A stretch of 64,000 nt of DNA from Brooklawnia sp963780175 (GTDB taxonomy: Bacteria > Actinomycetota > Actinomycetes > Propionibacteriales > Propionibacteriaceae), in assembly GCA_963780175.1 (NCBI GenBank), contig CAWAAT010000001.1:186001-250000 (forward strand), in the 5' to 3' direction. Below, in pieces: positions 17,155-27,000 of this stretch. The notes beneath the pieces were generated by a model. That model did not search any database. It saw nothing but the letters and a program-made list of their open reading frames with translations, and was not told where the DNA came from. Made by a program: the position numbers and the translations under genes. Positions within the stretch are counted from its first letter, which is position 1. Each line of letters begins with the position of its first letter.

Positions 17155-17664
17155 GTGGCAGGACTTGCCCGGCGTCCCCTCCCTGACCCCACCTCCAGCG
17201 GTCAGGAGTCCGTCTGGGACTACCCGAGACCACCGGCGCTGCGCAGGTGCACGCTTCCCATCACGGTGATCCTCGGAGGTCAGGTGATCTGCGAGACGAA
17301 AGAGTCCTGGCAGGTGCTCGAGACCAGCCACCCGCCGACCTACTACCTTCCCCGGGACAGCTTCGTGGCGGGCTCGTTGTGGCCCACGTCAGGAGCCTCC
17401 TTCTGCGAGTGGAAGGGGGCGGCGCGCTACCTCGACATCTCGGGGGGTGGACGCACCGCGTCCGGCGCCGGCTGGTACTACCCGAAGCCCCCGCCACGGT
17501 TCGCCGAGTTGGCGGGCCATGTGGCACTGTACGCAGCGGCCATGGACGAGTGCCGGGTGGCCGGTGAGCGGGTCACGCCGCAACCCGGCGGGTTCTACGG
17601 GGGCTGGATCACGTCCCGGGTCACCGGGCCCTTCAAGGGGATTCCCGGTAGCACCGGCTGGTGA
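17155..17664 (+). CDS. DUF427 domain protein
   Basis: 169 residues. The DUF427 fold is recognisable throughout: ESVWDYPRPP near residue 18, VLETSHPPTYYLP near 60, SFCEWKGAARYLDI near 82, then AWYYP-like GWYYPKPPPRF, and the C-terminal PQPGGFYGGWITS with GPFKGIPGSTGW. DUF427 proteins are small beta-rich proteins of unknown function, common in actinobacteria and often near redox or stress genes. The Glu-rich and Trp-rich conserved patch suggests a ligand pocket, but no reaction is established. The GTG start is supported by an AGGGGA stretch about 10 nt upstream. It is a single-gene unit, convergent with the next gene. Confidence 0.82.
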   Translation: MAGLARRPLPDPTSSGQESVWDYPRPPALRRCTLPITVILGGQVICETKESWQVLETSHPPTYYLPRDSFVAGSLWPTSGASFCEWKGAARYLDISGGGRTASGAGWYYPKPPPRFAELAGHVALYAAAMDECRVAGERVTPQPGGFYGGWITSRVTGPFKGIPGSTGW

Positions 17665-17673
17665 ACCGTCGGG

Positions 17674-17689
17674 CGTCACCATCGTGACG
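17674..17689. terminator. Weak hairpin between convergent genes
   Basis: CGTCAC and GTGACG form a 6-bp stem with a 4-nt loop in the 35 bp between the convergent DUF427 and membrane protein stops. It may serve both strands. It is short and lacks a T-run, so support is weak. Confidence 0.3.
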
Positions 17690-17699
17690 ATCACACCGA

Positions 17700-18944
17700 T
17701 CAGCGGAACCCAAACACCAGGGGGAACACCAGGACAACCAGGCCCGCCCATCCCCCGATGATCGGAAGGTAGCGGCACTGCCAGCGCTGTACGGCTGAGA
17801 ACGGACGCCTGCCGCGCACGAACCCGGCCATCAGCCACGCCGCACCGGCCAGGTTGCCGGCCAGCACCAGGTTCTCTCCCAGGGCAGCGAGTTTGTTCGG
17901 ACTGGCGCCGAACTCGCCGATGCGTCCGGCCATCGCGACCAGAACCACCACGTCGATGGCGAGTGCGGCGACCACCAACAGCAGTTGCAGCCGGTCGAAC
18001 CAACCTGAGGGAGCGTCGGGTGGCCGGGCCGACACCGAGAACAGGTGCAGCCCGAGGACCACGGCCAGCACGAGGTCCACCACGATGAGCAGGTTGCGGT
18101 CAAGGTCGCCGAGTTGGCCCGACGTCAGAAGCACTCCCAGGAACACCAGCAAGAGCAGGCTGAACAGCGGGGTGAACACCAACGACAGCACCGGGGCCAT
18201 GTTCTCCGCGACGTGCTGCCTGGTCACCACGAGCCAGATCGCCACCACCGCAGCACCGCCTACCCCGAGTGGCAGCACCCACTCCTGCACCAGCGACTCC
18301 GAGGAGAGGCCCACCAGTTCGAAGACACCGACGGTCAACCCCATGAAGACGCCGCCGCCCAGCGCGATCAACACGTAGTAGATGAACAGTTCGCCCAGGA
18401 AACGCACATAGTCGAGCCAGCGGTCCGCGAGGCGCCAGTCGCGTCCCAGGTAGGCGCTGCCCAGCAGCACGGCCAGCGCGATCGGGACGTGCAGCAGACC
18501 GAGCACCTGGGTGTCGCTTGGGGACGTGAACGGATAGAGCCACTGGGAAAGACCGAACGCGACGAGCACCACGGTGATGCCTGCGACCACGCCTGGAACA
18601 ATCGGGCGCCTCAGCCAGGACAGGTAGAAGGCCAGCACCGCTGCCAGGGCGAGCAACGCCACCACCAGATACCCGAACGGCGTCGACGAAGATTCGTTCT
18701 GAAGGGCCAGCCCGAAGGGGATCTTCACGCCCAGCCCGGCAATCACGGCGAACCCGAGCATCGCCACCCATCCGGCCCGCGTCAAGCCCGGCTCGGCGGT
18801 CGGTTCGGCTGACTCGGGGGCATGGGTGCCCAGCCGGTGGGCGGCCACCAGGAACGCCTCGTCCGGGCTCAACCCCAGAGCGGTCAGGCTCTCCATTTCG
18901 GTTCGCAACCGGGGGTCCTGTTCGACGGACTCGTCCTTGATCAT
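17700..18944 (-). CDS. Polytopic membrane protein, DUF4153-like
   Basis: 414 residues with about eleven hydrophobic helices after a charged cytoplasmic N terminus of some 50 residues. That N terminus (RLRTEMESLTALGLSPDEAFLVAAHRLG) resembles the short helical prefix domain found before permease-like proteins. The body shows the general look of DUF4153 proteins, a family of unknown function. The ATG at 18944 has AGGTG 4 nt upstream and is preferred to the GTG at 18950. The magnesium ATPase gene lies directly downstream of its stop on the opposite side of a short gap? No: the ATPase gene lies upstream on the same strand, 44 bp away, so both may be co-transcribed. Confidence 0.6.
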   Translation of the reverse strand: MIKDESVEQDPRLRTEMESLTALGLSPDEAFLVAAHRLGTHAPESAEPTAEPGLTRAGWVAMLGFAVIAGLGVKIPFGLALQNESSSTPFGYLVVALLALAAVLAFYLSWLRRPIVPGVVAGITVVLVAFGLSQWLYPFTSPSDTQVLGLLHVPIALAVLLGSAYLGRDWRLADRWLDYVRFLGELFIYYVLIALGGGVFMGLTVGVFELVGLSSESLVQEWVLPLGVGGAAVVAIWLVVTRQHVAENMAPVLSLVFTPLFSLLLLVFLGVLLTSGQLGDLDRNLLIVVDLVLAVVLGLHLFSVSARPPDAPSGWFDRLQLLLVVAALAIDVVVLVAMAGRIGEFGASPNKLAALGENLVLAGNLAGAAWLMAGFVRGRRPFSAVQRWQCRYLPIIGGWAGLVVLVFPLVFGFR

Positions 18945-18968
18945 CTTCACCTGTCAATCCTGCGCCCC

Positions 18969-18988
18969 AGACCCAAGTGACAGGGTCT
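18969..18988 (-). terminator. Small hairpin after the P-type ATPase stop
   Basis: AGACCC and GGGTCT make a 6-bp stem with an 8-nt loop directly after the ATPase stop on the minus strand. It may weaken read-through into the downstream membrane protein gene. Support is limited to the stem itself. Confidence 0.3.
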
Positions 18989-21532
18989 TCACCACGCGAA
19001 CCTTCGGTAGAACGCCGCCTTGGTGATTTCCGCGACGATCAGGTACACCCCGGTCAGTCCCACCAGGGCAGTCGTCACCCACGCCGGCAGCGGGGTGAAT
19101 CCCAGTGCGGCCGCGAAGGGCAGGTAGGGCAGGGCGATCGCCGCAGCCGCCACCACCAGGGTCGAGATCCACAGCAGCGTTCCGGGTCGACTTCGAAAGA
19201 ACGGCTTGCGGGTACGCACCACCAGGGCAACCGCCAATTCGGTGAGCAGCGACTCGATGAACCAACCTGTCTGGAACTGGGCCTCGTCGGCCTTGACGAC
19301 GAGCAGCAGCAGCGCGAAGGTGGCGAAGTCAAACAGCGAACTGACCAGCCCGAAGACCACCATGAAGCTACGGATCATCCGGATGTCCCAGCGGTGCGGG
19401 CGGGTGACCATCTCGGCGTCCACGTTGTCGCGGGCGATTCCGAGGGCGGGGATGTCGGAGGCGAAGTTGTTCAACAGGATCTGCTTGGCCAGCAGCGGCA
19501 GGAAGGGCAGGAAGAGCGACGCGCCGGCCATGCTCACCATGTTCCCGAAGTTCGCGCTCGTGGTGGTGAAGATGTACTTCAGGGTGTTCGCGAAGGTGAT
19601 GCGTCCTTCCTCGATCCCGGCCCGTAGTACGCCGAGGTCATGTTGCAGCAGGACGATGTCGGCGGCCTGTTTGGCGACGTCGACCGCCTGGTCGACGGAG
19701 ATGCCCACGTCAGCTGCGTGCAGGGCGGGTGCGTCGTTGATGCCGTCACCCAGGTAGCCGACGACATGGCCGGTGCGCTGCAAGGCCCGGATGATCTGTT
19801 CCTTCTGGTTCGGATCGACCTCGGCGAAGATGGTCGTCCGTTCGGCCACGTGCCAGAACGCCTCACCGGGCATCGCGGCCATCTCGCAGGCAGGCAGGAT
19901 CCGGTCGGATGGCAGCCCCAGCGTCTCGGCCAGGTGCCGGGCCACCAGCCGGTTGTCGCCGGTGATGATCTTCACGTCCACGCCGAGGCTTGCCAGGGAG
20001 TCCAGAGTCTGTTTGACCCCCGGCTTCGGCGGGTCGAAGAAGAGCAGGAAACCGACGAACTCCATACCGGCCTCGTCGATGACCGTGTAGTGCTCCTGAC
20101 GAGGCACCTGGCGCACAGCCACCCCCAGAACGCGGAAACCTTGCTCACTCCAGCCCGCGAAACGCCCGCCCACGCCCGCCCGCCGGTGCGCGTCCAGAGG
20201 CTGCGCAAGGCCGTCCACGCGTACGGATTGACACACCGCGAGCACGTTGTCCAACGCCCCTTTGGTAATGAGCATCGGGGCGAGGTCGGTGCCCGGATCG
20301 GAGTCGATGACCACCGTCAGGCGTTTGCGGGTGAAGTCGTAGGGAATCTCCTCGAGCTTGTCCATGCCCGTGATGTCGGGACGCGATTGGGCAAGGATTG
20401 CCTCGTCCAGCGGGTTGGCCAGCCCCGTCTGGAAGGCCGCGTTGAGGTAGGCCCACCGCAACACGTCGCCGCTGGGCTGTCCCTCGACATCGAGTGCACC
20501 ATCAAGGCTCACCACGCCGAGTGTCAAAGTGCCGGTCTTGTCGGTGCACAGCGTGTCCATGCTGCCCAGATTCTCGATGGCATTCAGCCTTCGAACGATG
20601 ACGTCGCGTTTGGCCATGTTCTGGGCGCCCCTGGCCAGGTTGACGTTGATGATCGCCGGGAGCAGTTCGGGTGCGATGCCAACCGCGAGCGCGATCGCGA
20701 ACAACAGCGAGTCGATTGGCGGCTTGTTCAGCACGACGTTGACCGAGAACACGCCCACCACCAGGACCGTCATGATCCACGTGAGCATCTGTCCGAAGCG
20801 CCGGATACCGCGCTCGAACTCGGTCTCGGGGGGACGCCGACTGAGCCTGTCTGCGATCTGCCCGTAGGCGGTCCCGGCCCCAGTGGTGACGACCAGGGCG
20901 CGCGCGGTGCCGCTGCGGGCACTGGTGCCCATGTACACGACGTTCGACCGCTGGGCCAGTCCGGCCGCCGCATCGACGCTGAGGCTGGTCTTCTCCACAG
21001 GGAAGGTCTCGCCGGTGAGCACCGCCTGGTTCACGAAGAAGTCCCTCGCCTCGAGCACGACGGCGTCCGCCGGGATGAGACTCCCGGCAGACAACAGCAC
21101 GACGTCGCCGGGCACCACCTCGGCCACGGGCACCGACGTGGCTGTCGCATCCCTCAGAACGTCGGCGCGCAGCGTCATCTGGGCGGTGAGCCGTTCGACG
21201 GCATGGCTGGCCGAGTACTCCTGCGTGAAGCCCAGGACGGCGCTGGCCAGCACGATGGCCAGGACGATCCCGGTGTCTGCCCACTGGGCCGCGATGGCGG
21301 AGATGACGGCGGCGAAAACCAGGATCAGTACCAGCGGGCTGCGGAACTGGCCGAGCAGGATCTGCAGGGCCGAGTCCTGCCTCCTGGCCCCCAGCACGTT
21401 GGGCCCGACCTGTTGCAGCCGCTCCCGGGCGTCCACGGGCGTCAGCCCCTCAGACGTGCTGCCCAGGGCGACGAGCAGGTCGTCGGCCTCCACACTCCAG
21501 GGGGCCTCGACGTCCCTCTTGAAACCGCTCAT
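18989..21532 (-). CDS. mgtA: Magnesium-importing P-type ATPase (MgtA/MgtB type)
   Basis: Membrane ATPase that imports Mg2+ using ATP. The 847-residue protein has the P-type ATPase order: cation N-terminal domain (WSVEADDLLVALGSTSEGLT), first helices, actuator loop with VLTGETFPVEK, phosphorylation site DKTGTLT, nucleotide-binding domain, hinge GDGINDAPALHAADVGIS, and six C-terminal helices. The closing region (EMVTRPHRWDIRMIRSFM) is typical of the MgtA branch. The ATG at 21532 matches the family N terminus; longer upstream frame is antisense to a DUF151 remnant and not coding. No magnesium leader or riboswitch is recognisable upstream. It could transport another divalent cation, but MgtA is the best fit. 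Confidence 0.88.
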   Translation of the reverse strand: MSGFKRDVEAPWSVEADDLLVALGSTSEGLTPVDARERLQQVGPNVLGARRQDSALQILLGQFRSPLVLILVFAAVISAIAAQWADTGIVLAIVLASAVLGFTQEYSASHAVERLTAQMTLRADVLRDATATSVPVAEVVPGDVVLLSAGSLIPADAVVLEARDFFVNQAVLTGETFPVEKTSLSVDAAAGLAQRSNVVYMGTSARSGTARALVVTTGAGTAYGQIADRLSRRPPETEFERGIRRFGQMLTWIMTVLVVGVFSVNVVLNKPPIDSLLFAIALAVGIAPELLPAIINVNLARGAQNMAKRDVIVRRLNAIENLGSMDTLCTDKTGTLTLGVVSLDGALDVEGQPSGDVLRWAYLNAAFQTGLANPLDEAILAQSRPDITGMDKLEEIPYDFTRKRLTVVIDSDPGTDLAPMLITKGALDNVLAVCQSVRVDGLAQPLDAHRRAGVGGRFAGWSEQGFRVLGVAVRQVPRQEHYTVIDEAGMEFVGFLLFFDPPKPGVKQTLDSLASLGVDVKIITGDNRLVARHLAETLGLPSDRILPACEMAAMPGEAFWHVAERTTIFAEVDPNQKEQIIRALQRTGHVVGYLGDGINDAPALHAADVGISVDQAVDVAKQAADIVLLQHDLGVLRAGIEEGRITFANTLKYIFTTTSANFGNMVSMAGASLFLPFLPLLAKQILLNNFASDIPALGIARDNVDAEMVTRPHRWDIRMIRSFMVVFGLVSSLFDFATFALLLLVVKADEAQFQTGWFIESLLTELAVALVVRTRKPFFRSRPGTLLWISTLVVAAAAIALPYLPFAAALGFTPLPAWVTTALVGLTGVYLIVAEITKAAFYRRFAW

Positions 21533-21591
21533 CGGTGCACCTGGATTCGTGGCGCTGCGGGTGATGACCACCCAATTCAACCACCAGCTCC

Positions 21592-21918
21592 TTGACGAGG
21601 GCAGGATCGAGATGCTGGCGACTGTTGGACGCCTTGGGCGGCACCGTCGTTCAGGTGGCCGTGACCCGCCTCGAGCAGGGCACCTTCTTCGCCGAGATCT
21701 CCCTGGATACCCCGACCGGACGCCAGGTGCTCGACGCCCGGCCCTCCGACTCGATCGCCCTGGCCATGCGGACACACGCCCCGATCTACGTCGCCCCAGA
21801 CGTGCTGGCCGAGGCGGGGGTGCTGCAGGAACACCAGCCAGAGCAGGACGAGGAGTCCGAGATCGAGGCGTTCAGCGAGTTCCTCGACAGCGTCGACCCG
21901 GATGACTTCCGAGGCTGA
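21592..21918 (+). pseudogene. Truncated bifunctional nuclease (DUF151) remnant
   Basis: About 100 residues match the C-terminal two thirds of a DUF151 protein: LLDALGGTVVQVAVTRLEQGTFFAEISL, ARPSDSIALAMRTHAPIYV, then FSEFLDSVDPDDF. The intact DUF151 gene in this window (39152-39622) shows the same blocks (RPSDVVALALRSGFTV, FREFLDNISPDDF) but has some 60 more residues at its N terminus. Here the frame before LLDALGG is out of family (TRAGSRCWR), and the sequence soon runs into the divergent P-type ATPase gene. The copy therefore lacks its N-terminal half and looks like a remnant, perhaps cut when the ATPase region arrived. A short functional product cannot be excluded. Confidence 0.6.
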
Positions 21919-22042
21919 TACCCGGCGACCCACCTCCGCGATCGTGGAGGATATCTGTCTTCTGGACGGATTCCCACGAGGCGACCGCATTGTTTCGGAT
22001 GGTCAGCCGTCCAGTAGGGCAACGTGAGACTCAGGAGCCGTC

Positions 22043-24022
22043 ATGGCTTTGGCCGACATCTACCCCTCCACCGACCCGACACTGTTCGAGGTGCGCACCC
22101 AGACCGCCGGCCCGAGGGGACGCCTGCCCGTCACCCCGCAGCAGTTGCGGGAGGCCCCGAGCGGCGACATCTTCGGCATGACGATGAACGCCGGCATGGG
22201 CTGGAATCCCGACGACCTCAATCGTGACGGCGTCATGATCGTCAGCACAAAGGGCGGCGCCACGGACGCAGCGGGCAATCCGATCGCCCTCGGGCTGCAC
22301 ACGGGTCACTACCAACTCGGGATGCTGGTCGAGTCGGCCGCCCGTGAGGTCGCCGCGCAGGGCGCGCTGCCGTACGCCACCTATGTCTCGGATTCCTGCG
22401 ACGGCCGCTCGCAGGGAACGTTCGGCATGTTCGACTCGGTGCCCTACCGCAACGATGCGGCCATCGTGATGAGGCGACTCATCCGATCCCTGCCCACCAG
22501 GCGCGCGGTGATGGGTGTCGCCAGCTGTGACAAGGGCCTGCCGGCGATGATGATGGCACTCGCGTCCATGCACAACGACCCCACCATCCTGGTGCCAGGC
22601 GGCAGCACTCTGCTGGCCACCGACGGTGATGACCTGGGCTCGGTGCAGACGATCGGGGTGCGCTACACCGCCGGCGAGTTGAGCCATGACGACGCCGCCG
22701 AGGCCGGTTGCCGGGCTTGCGCATCCCCCGGGGGGTCATGCCAGTTCTTCGGCACGGGAGCCACCAGCCAGGTGATCGGCGAGGCGCTCGGTATGGCGCT
22801 CACCCATTCGGCGCTGGCCCCCTCGGGAGAACCCATCTGGCACGACCTGGGCCGAGCCTCGGCGCACGCCCTGCTCGAACTGAAGCGGCACAAGGTGATG
22901 ACCCGCGACATCCTCACCGACCACGCCGTAGAGAACGCCATGGTGCTGCATGCGGCGTTCGGTGGGTCGACCAACTTGCTGCTGCACCTGCCGGCCATCG
23001 CACATGCCGCGGGCTGCCACGTCCCGACGGTCGATGACTGGGCCCGCATCAACGCCGCGGTTCCAAGGCTGGTCAGCGTCCTGCCATTGGGGCCGGTGCA
23101 CTATCCGACCTCGATGGTCTTCCTGGCCGGGGGCGTGCCCGAGGTGATGCTGCACCTGCGGTCACTCGGCCTGCTGCACGGTGACGTGCTGACGGTCACC
23201 GGCGAGACCCTGGACGCGAACCTCGACTGGTGGGCGACCAGCGATCGGCGTGCCCTGCTGCGTCGCCAGCTCCTGGAACGCGATGGCGTCGACCCGGACG
23301 ACGTCATCCTGTCTCCTGCGGGGGCTCGGGCCAAGGCCATGACCTCGACGGTCACCTTCCCCAAGGGCAACATCGCCCCCGAGGGTTCGGTGGTGAAATC
23401 GACCGCCATCGACCCCCAGGTGGTGGACGCCGATGGCGTCTTCCGCCACACCGGGCAGGCGAAGGTGTTCACCAGTGAACGCGCCGCTATCACGGCCATC
23501 AGGCAGGCCCGCATCCGGGAGGGCGACATCATGGTCGTCGCCGGTGCCGGCCCGCAGGGCACCGGCATGGAGGAGACCTACCAGCTCACCTCGGCGTTGA
23601 AGAAGCTGCCATTCGGCAAGCACGTCTCATTGATCACCGATGCCCGGTTCTCCGGGGTCTCGACCGGCGCCTGCTTCGGTCACGTCGGGCCGGAGGCGCT
23701 GGCGGAGGGGCCCATCGGCAAGTTGCGGGACGGTGACCTCATCGAGATCGTGGTCGACACCCTCAACCTGACCGGCTCGCTCAACTTCATCGGCACGCCC
23801 GACTCGCCGGTCACGCACGAGGAGGGCGCGGCGGTGCTGGCGTCCCGCGAACCGCATCCGGGGCTCGCCCCGAATCCCGACCTACCGGACGACACCAGGC
23901 TGTGGGCGGCGCTGCAGGACGCCTCGGGCGGCACCTGGGGTGGCTGCGTCTATGACGTCGACCGCATCATCGAGATGCTGGCGGCCGGCAAGCGGGCGCC
24001 GGCGGCCAGCGGCGGGCAGTAA
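22043..24022 (+). CDS. IlvD/Edd-family dehydratase, YjhG/YagF type (D-xylonate dehydratase-like)
   Basis: Iron-sulfur dehydratase that removes water from a sugar acid, most likely a D-xylonate-type aldonate to a 2-keto-3-deoxy acid. The 659 residues match the YjhG/YagF branch in length (about 655) better than dihydroxy-acid dehydratase (about 560-615). Cluster-binding cysteines are likely in SDSCDGRSQG, GVASCDKGLPAMMMALASMH and GCRACASPGGSCQFFGTG. Other family blocks are KGNIAPEGSVVKSTAID and SLITDARFSGVSTGACFGHVGPEA. The ATG has AGGAG 5 nt upstream. It stands alone, followed by a strong hairpin, and no other pentose-pathway gene is near. The exact substrate is inference. Confidence 0.82.
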   Translation: MALADIYPSTDPTLFEVRTQTAGPRGRLPVTPQQLREAPSGDIFGMTMNAGMGWNPDDLNRDGVMIVSTKGGATDAAGNPIALGLHTGHYQLGMLVESAAREVAAQGALPYATYVSDSCDGRSQGTFGMFDSVPYRNDAAIVMRRLIRSLPTRRAVMGVASCDKGLPAMMMALASMHNDPTILVPGGSTLLATDGDDLGSVQTIGVRYTAGELSHDDAAEAGCRACASPGGSCQFFGTGATSQVIGEALGMALTHSALAPSGEPIWHDLGRASAHALLELKRHKVMTRDILTDHAVENAMVLHAAFGGSTNLLLHLPAIAHAAGCHVPTVDDWARINAAVPRLVSVLPLGPVHYPTSMVFLAGGVPEVMLHLRSLGLLHGDVLTVTGETLDANLDWWATSDRRALLRRQLLERDGVDPDDVILSPAGARAKAMTSTVTFPKGNIAPEGSVVKSTAIDPQVVDADGVFRHTGQAKVFTSERAAITAIRQARIREGDIMVVAGAGPQGTGMEETYQLTSALKKLPFGKHVSLITDARFSGVSTGACFGHVGPEALAEGPIGKLRDGDLIEIVVDTLNLTGSLNFIGTPDSPVTHEEGAAVLASREPHPGLAPNPDLPDDTRLWAALQDASGGTWGGCVYDVDRIIEMLAAGKRAPAASGGQ

Positions 24023-24028
24023 TCGGCG

Positions 24029-24055
24029 GCCACCGGCCGGCTCGTGGCCGGTGGC
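24029..24055 (+). terminator. Strong GC hairpin after the dehydratase gene
   Basis: GCCACCGGCC and GGCCGGTGGC pair perfectly over 10 bp with a 7-nt loop, beginning 7 bp after the dehydratase stop. No T-run follows. Its right arm lies over the GTG at 24044 that could otherwise start the helicase gene, which argues for the later ATG at 24068. Confidence 0.6.
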
Positions 24056-24067
24056 AGACTTGCCGAC

Positions 24068-27000
24068 ATGACAGACGCCCTGGCCGACTTCTTCGCACCG
24101 ACGGGGGAGTGGTTCCGTGGTGTGTTCGAGGCGCCGACACCAGTCCAGACCGAGGCCTGGGCCGCCATCGCCAGGGGCGAGCACGCCCTGGTCGTCGCAC
24201 CGACCGGATCAGGCAAGACCCTGGCAGCGTTCCTCTGGGCGCTCGACCGGCTGGCCTCGCGACCCCGCACACCGGGCACCACGGTGGTCTACATCTCGCC
24301 GCTGAAGGCCCTCGGCGTCGACATCGAACGCAATCTGCGGGCCCCTCTGACCGGCATGCGGCTGACCGCCGAACGCCTCGGAGTCCCCATGACCGACATC
24401 ACGGTAGGGGTACGCAGCGGGGACACCACGTCGCGCGAACGGGCCATGCTGATTCGCCGGCCGCCGGACATCCTCATCACGACTCCCGAATCGCTGTACC
24501 TCATGCTGACCAGTTCGGCCAGAGCGACGCTCACACAGGTGCAGACGGTGATCATCGACGAGATCCACGCCGTCGCCGGCACCAAGCGTGGCAGTCACCT
24601 GGCGCTCAGCCTCGAGCGGCTGGACGCGCTGGTCGGACGCGATGTGCAGCGAGTCGCGCTGTCCGCCACCGTGCGGCCCATCGAACGCGTCGCCCAGTTC
24701 CTGGGCGGCGACCGGCCGGTCACCGTCGTGGCACCCCCGTCCCACAAGCAGTGGGATGTCAGCGTCCGGCTGCCGGTCGCCGACATCACCAGCCCGGGTC
24801 CCGCGCCGGGCGGCCAGTTCCCGACAGACCCGCTGCTCGCCAGGCCGGGCACCGACACCTTGGCCGTGGACGCCGCTTCCGGCTCGTCGCTGTGGCCCCA
24901 CATCGAGCAGCAGGTGTACGACACCGTCCTGCGGGGCCGCTCCACGCTGGTGTTCACCAACTCGCGTCGCGTGGCGGAGCGGCTCACCGGGCGACTCAAT
25001 GAATTGTGGGCCGCGGAGCACGCCCCCGAGACTTTGCCCGATGCCCCCGACAGACTCCCCGCACAGCTGATGGCCGCGGCCGACGTGGTGCGAGGCGCGC
25101 CGCTGGTGATTGCGCGTGCCCACCACGGATCGGTCAGCAAGGAGGCCCGCGCCGAGATCGAGGCCGCCCTGAAGTCCGGCGAACTCCGCTGCGTGGTGGC
25201 CACCAGTTCGCTGGAACTGGGCATCGACATGGGGGCGGTGGATCGCGTCATCCAGGTGGGTGCCCCGCCGTCGGTGGCCAGCGCCCTGCAGCGGATTGGG
25301 CGGGCCGGCCACGTGGTCGGGGCGGTTTCCCGCGGAGACGTCTACCCGCTGCACCGGGGCGACCTGGCGCCCGCCGTCGTGACAACCGAGCGCCTGCTGG
25401 CCGGCCAGATCGAGGAACTGCGGATACCCCTGCATCCCCTCGACGTGCTCGCCCAGCAGACTGTCGCCGCCGTCGCCGCGTCCGGGGACGCAGGCCTTGA
25501 CGTCGACGCCTGGTTCACGGCGGTGACCAGGTCGCACCCCTACGCTCGGCTGGACCGCGGCCTGCTGGAGTCGGTCATCGAGTTGGCGACCGGGAGCTAC
25601 CCGTCGGCCGACTTCGGGGAGTTGCGCGCACGGCTGGTGCTGGGCGCCGACGGGCGGCTGCGCCCGCTGCCCGGGGCGCTGCGCCTGGCCGTGACCAGCG
25701 GCGGCACCATCCCTGATCGGGGCATGTTCGGGGTATTCCTGGCCACCGACGAGCAAGGCTCCCGCCGGGTGGGTGAACTCGACGAGGAAATGGTGTATGA
25801 GTCACGCGTCGGTGACGTGTTCACCCTCGGTGCCTCAGCCTGGCGGATAGAGGAGATCACTCGCGACCAGGTGCGCGTCACACCCGCTCCCGGACGCACC
25901 GGGCGGCTGCCCTTCTGGCGAGGTGACGACGAGGGACGTCCCGCAGAGCTGGGGCGTCAGATCGGGCGGCTCTTCCGCGAGATCGTCCGCGACCCCGCCC
26001 GGCTGGCGCGTCCTCAACTGGACGCCAACACCCAGAACAACCTGACCGCTTACACCACTGAGCAGCGCAGCGCCACCGGCGTGCTGCCCGACGACGCCAC
26101 GGTGGTCATCGAGCGGTTCCGTGACGAGTTGGGCGACTGGCGCATCGTGGTGCACTCGCCCCTGGGCCGTCGGCTGTTGGGCGCTTGGTCGCTGGTGATC
26201 GCCGAGGCGCTGTCCCGCGCCGCCGGCGTCGACGTCGTGCCGGTGGTCTCCGATGACGGCGTGGTGTTCCGGCTTCCGGACTGCGACGCGGCCGACCGCC
26301 TGCCGGAGCTGCTGGTCGTCGATCCCGATGAGGTGGTGGGCATCGTGACCGAGCAGGTGGGCGGAACCGCGTTGTTCGCGGGCCGTTTCCGGGAGTGCGC
26401 GGCGCGAGCATTGTTGCTGCCCCGCCGAAACCCGGGACGCCGTGCGCCGCTGTGGCAGCAACGCCAACGGGCGTCCCAGCTGCTCGAGGTCGCGCGCCAC
26501 CATCCGCGGTTTCCCATCATCATCGAGACGGTCCGCGAGGTCACCCAGGACGTCTACGACCTGCCCGGCCTGATCGACCTGATGCGCGGACTGCGGTCGG
26601 GCGGGGTCAGACTCGTCGAGGTCGTCACCGATCAGCCGAGCCCTTTCGCGGCCAGCCTGCTGTTCCGTTACACCGGTGCGTTCCTGTACGACGGCGACAC
26701 CCCGCTGGCGGAGCGGCGCGCGGCGATGCTGTCGATGGATCCCGAGCTGCTGGCGGCCGCCCTCGGGACGCTCGACCTGCGCGAACTGCTGGACCCCGAC
26801 GTGGTGAACGCGGTTGTCGCCGAACTGCAGCACACCGCGGCAGATCGCAGGGCCACCACGCCCGACGACCTCGCCGAACTGCCGCGAATGCTGGGTCCGA
26901 TTCCGCTGGCCCAACTGCCGGATCGCACCACCCTGACCGACCTTGACGCGGCGCTGAGGTCACTGGGTGGACGGGTGTCGATCGTGCGCCTGGCCGGCGA

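Noticed and set aside
19640..21595. Plus-strand open frame of 651 codons
   Set aside because: It is antisense to the magnesium ATPase, whose motifs are complete. The translation is low-complexity and rich in Arg, Gly, His and Gln, as expected for a high-G+C shadow frame.
24209..25756. Minus-strand open frame of 515 codons
   Set aside because: Antisense to the helicase domain of lhr, with no family pattern and the usual shadow composition.
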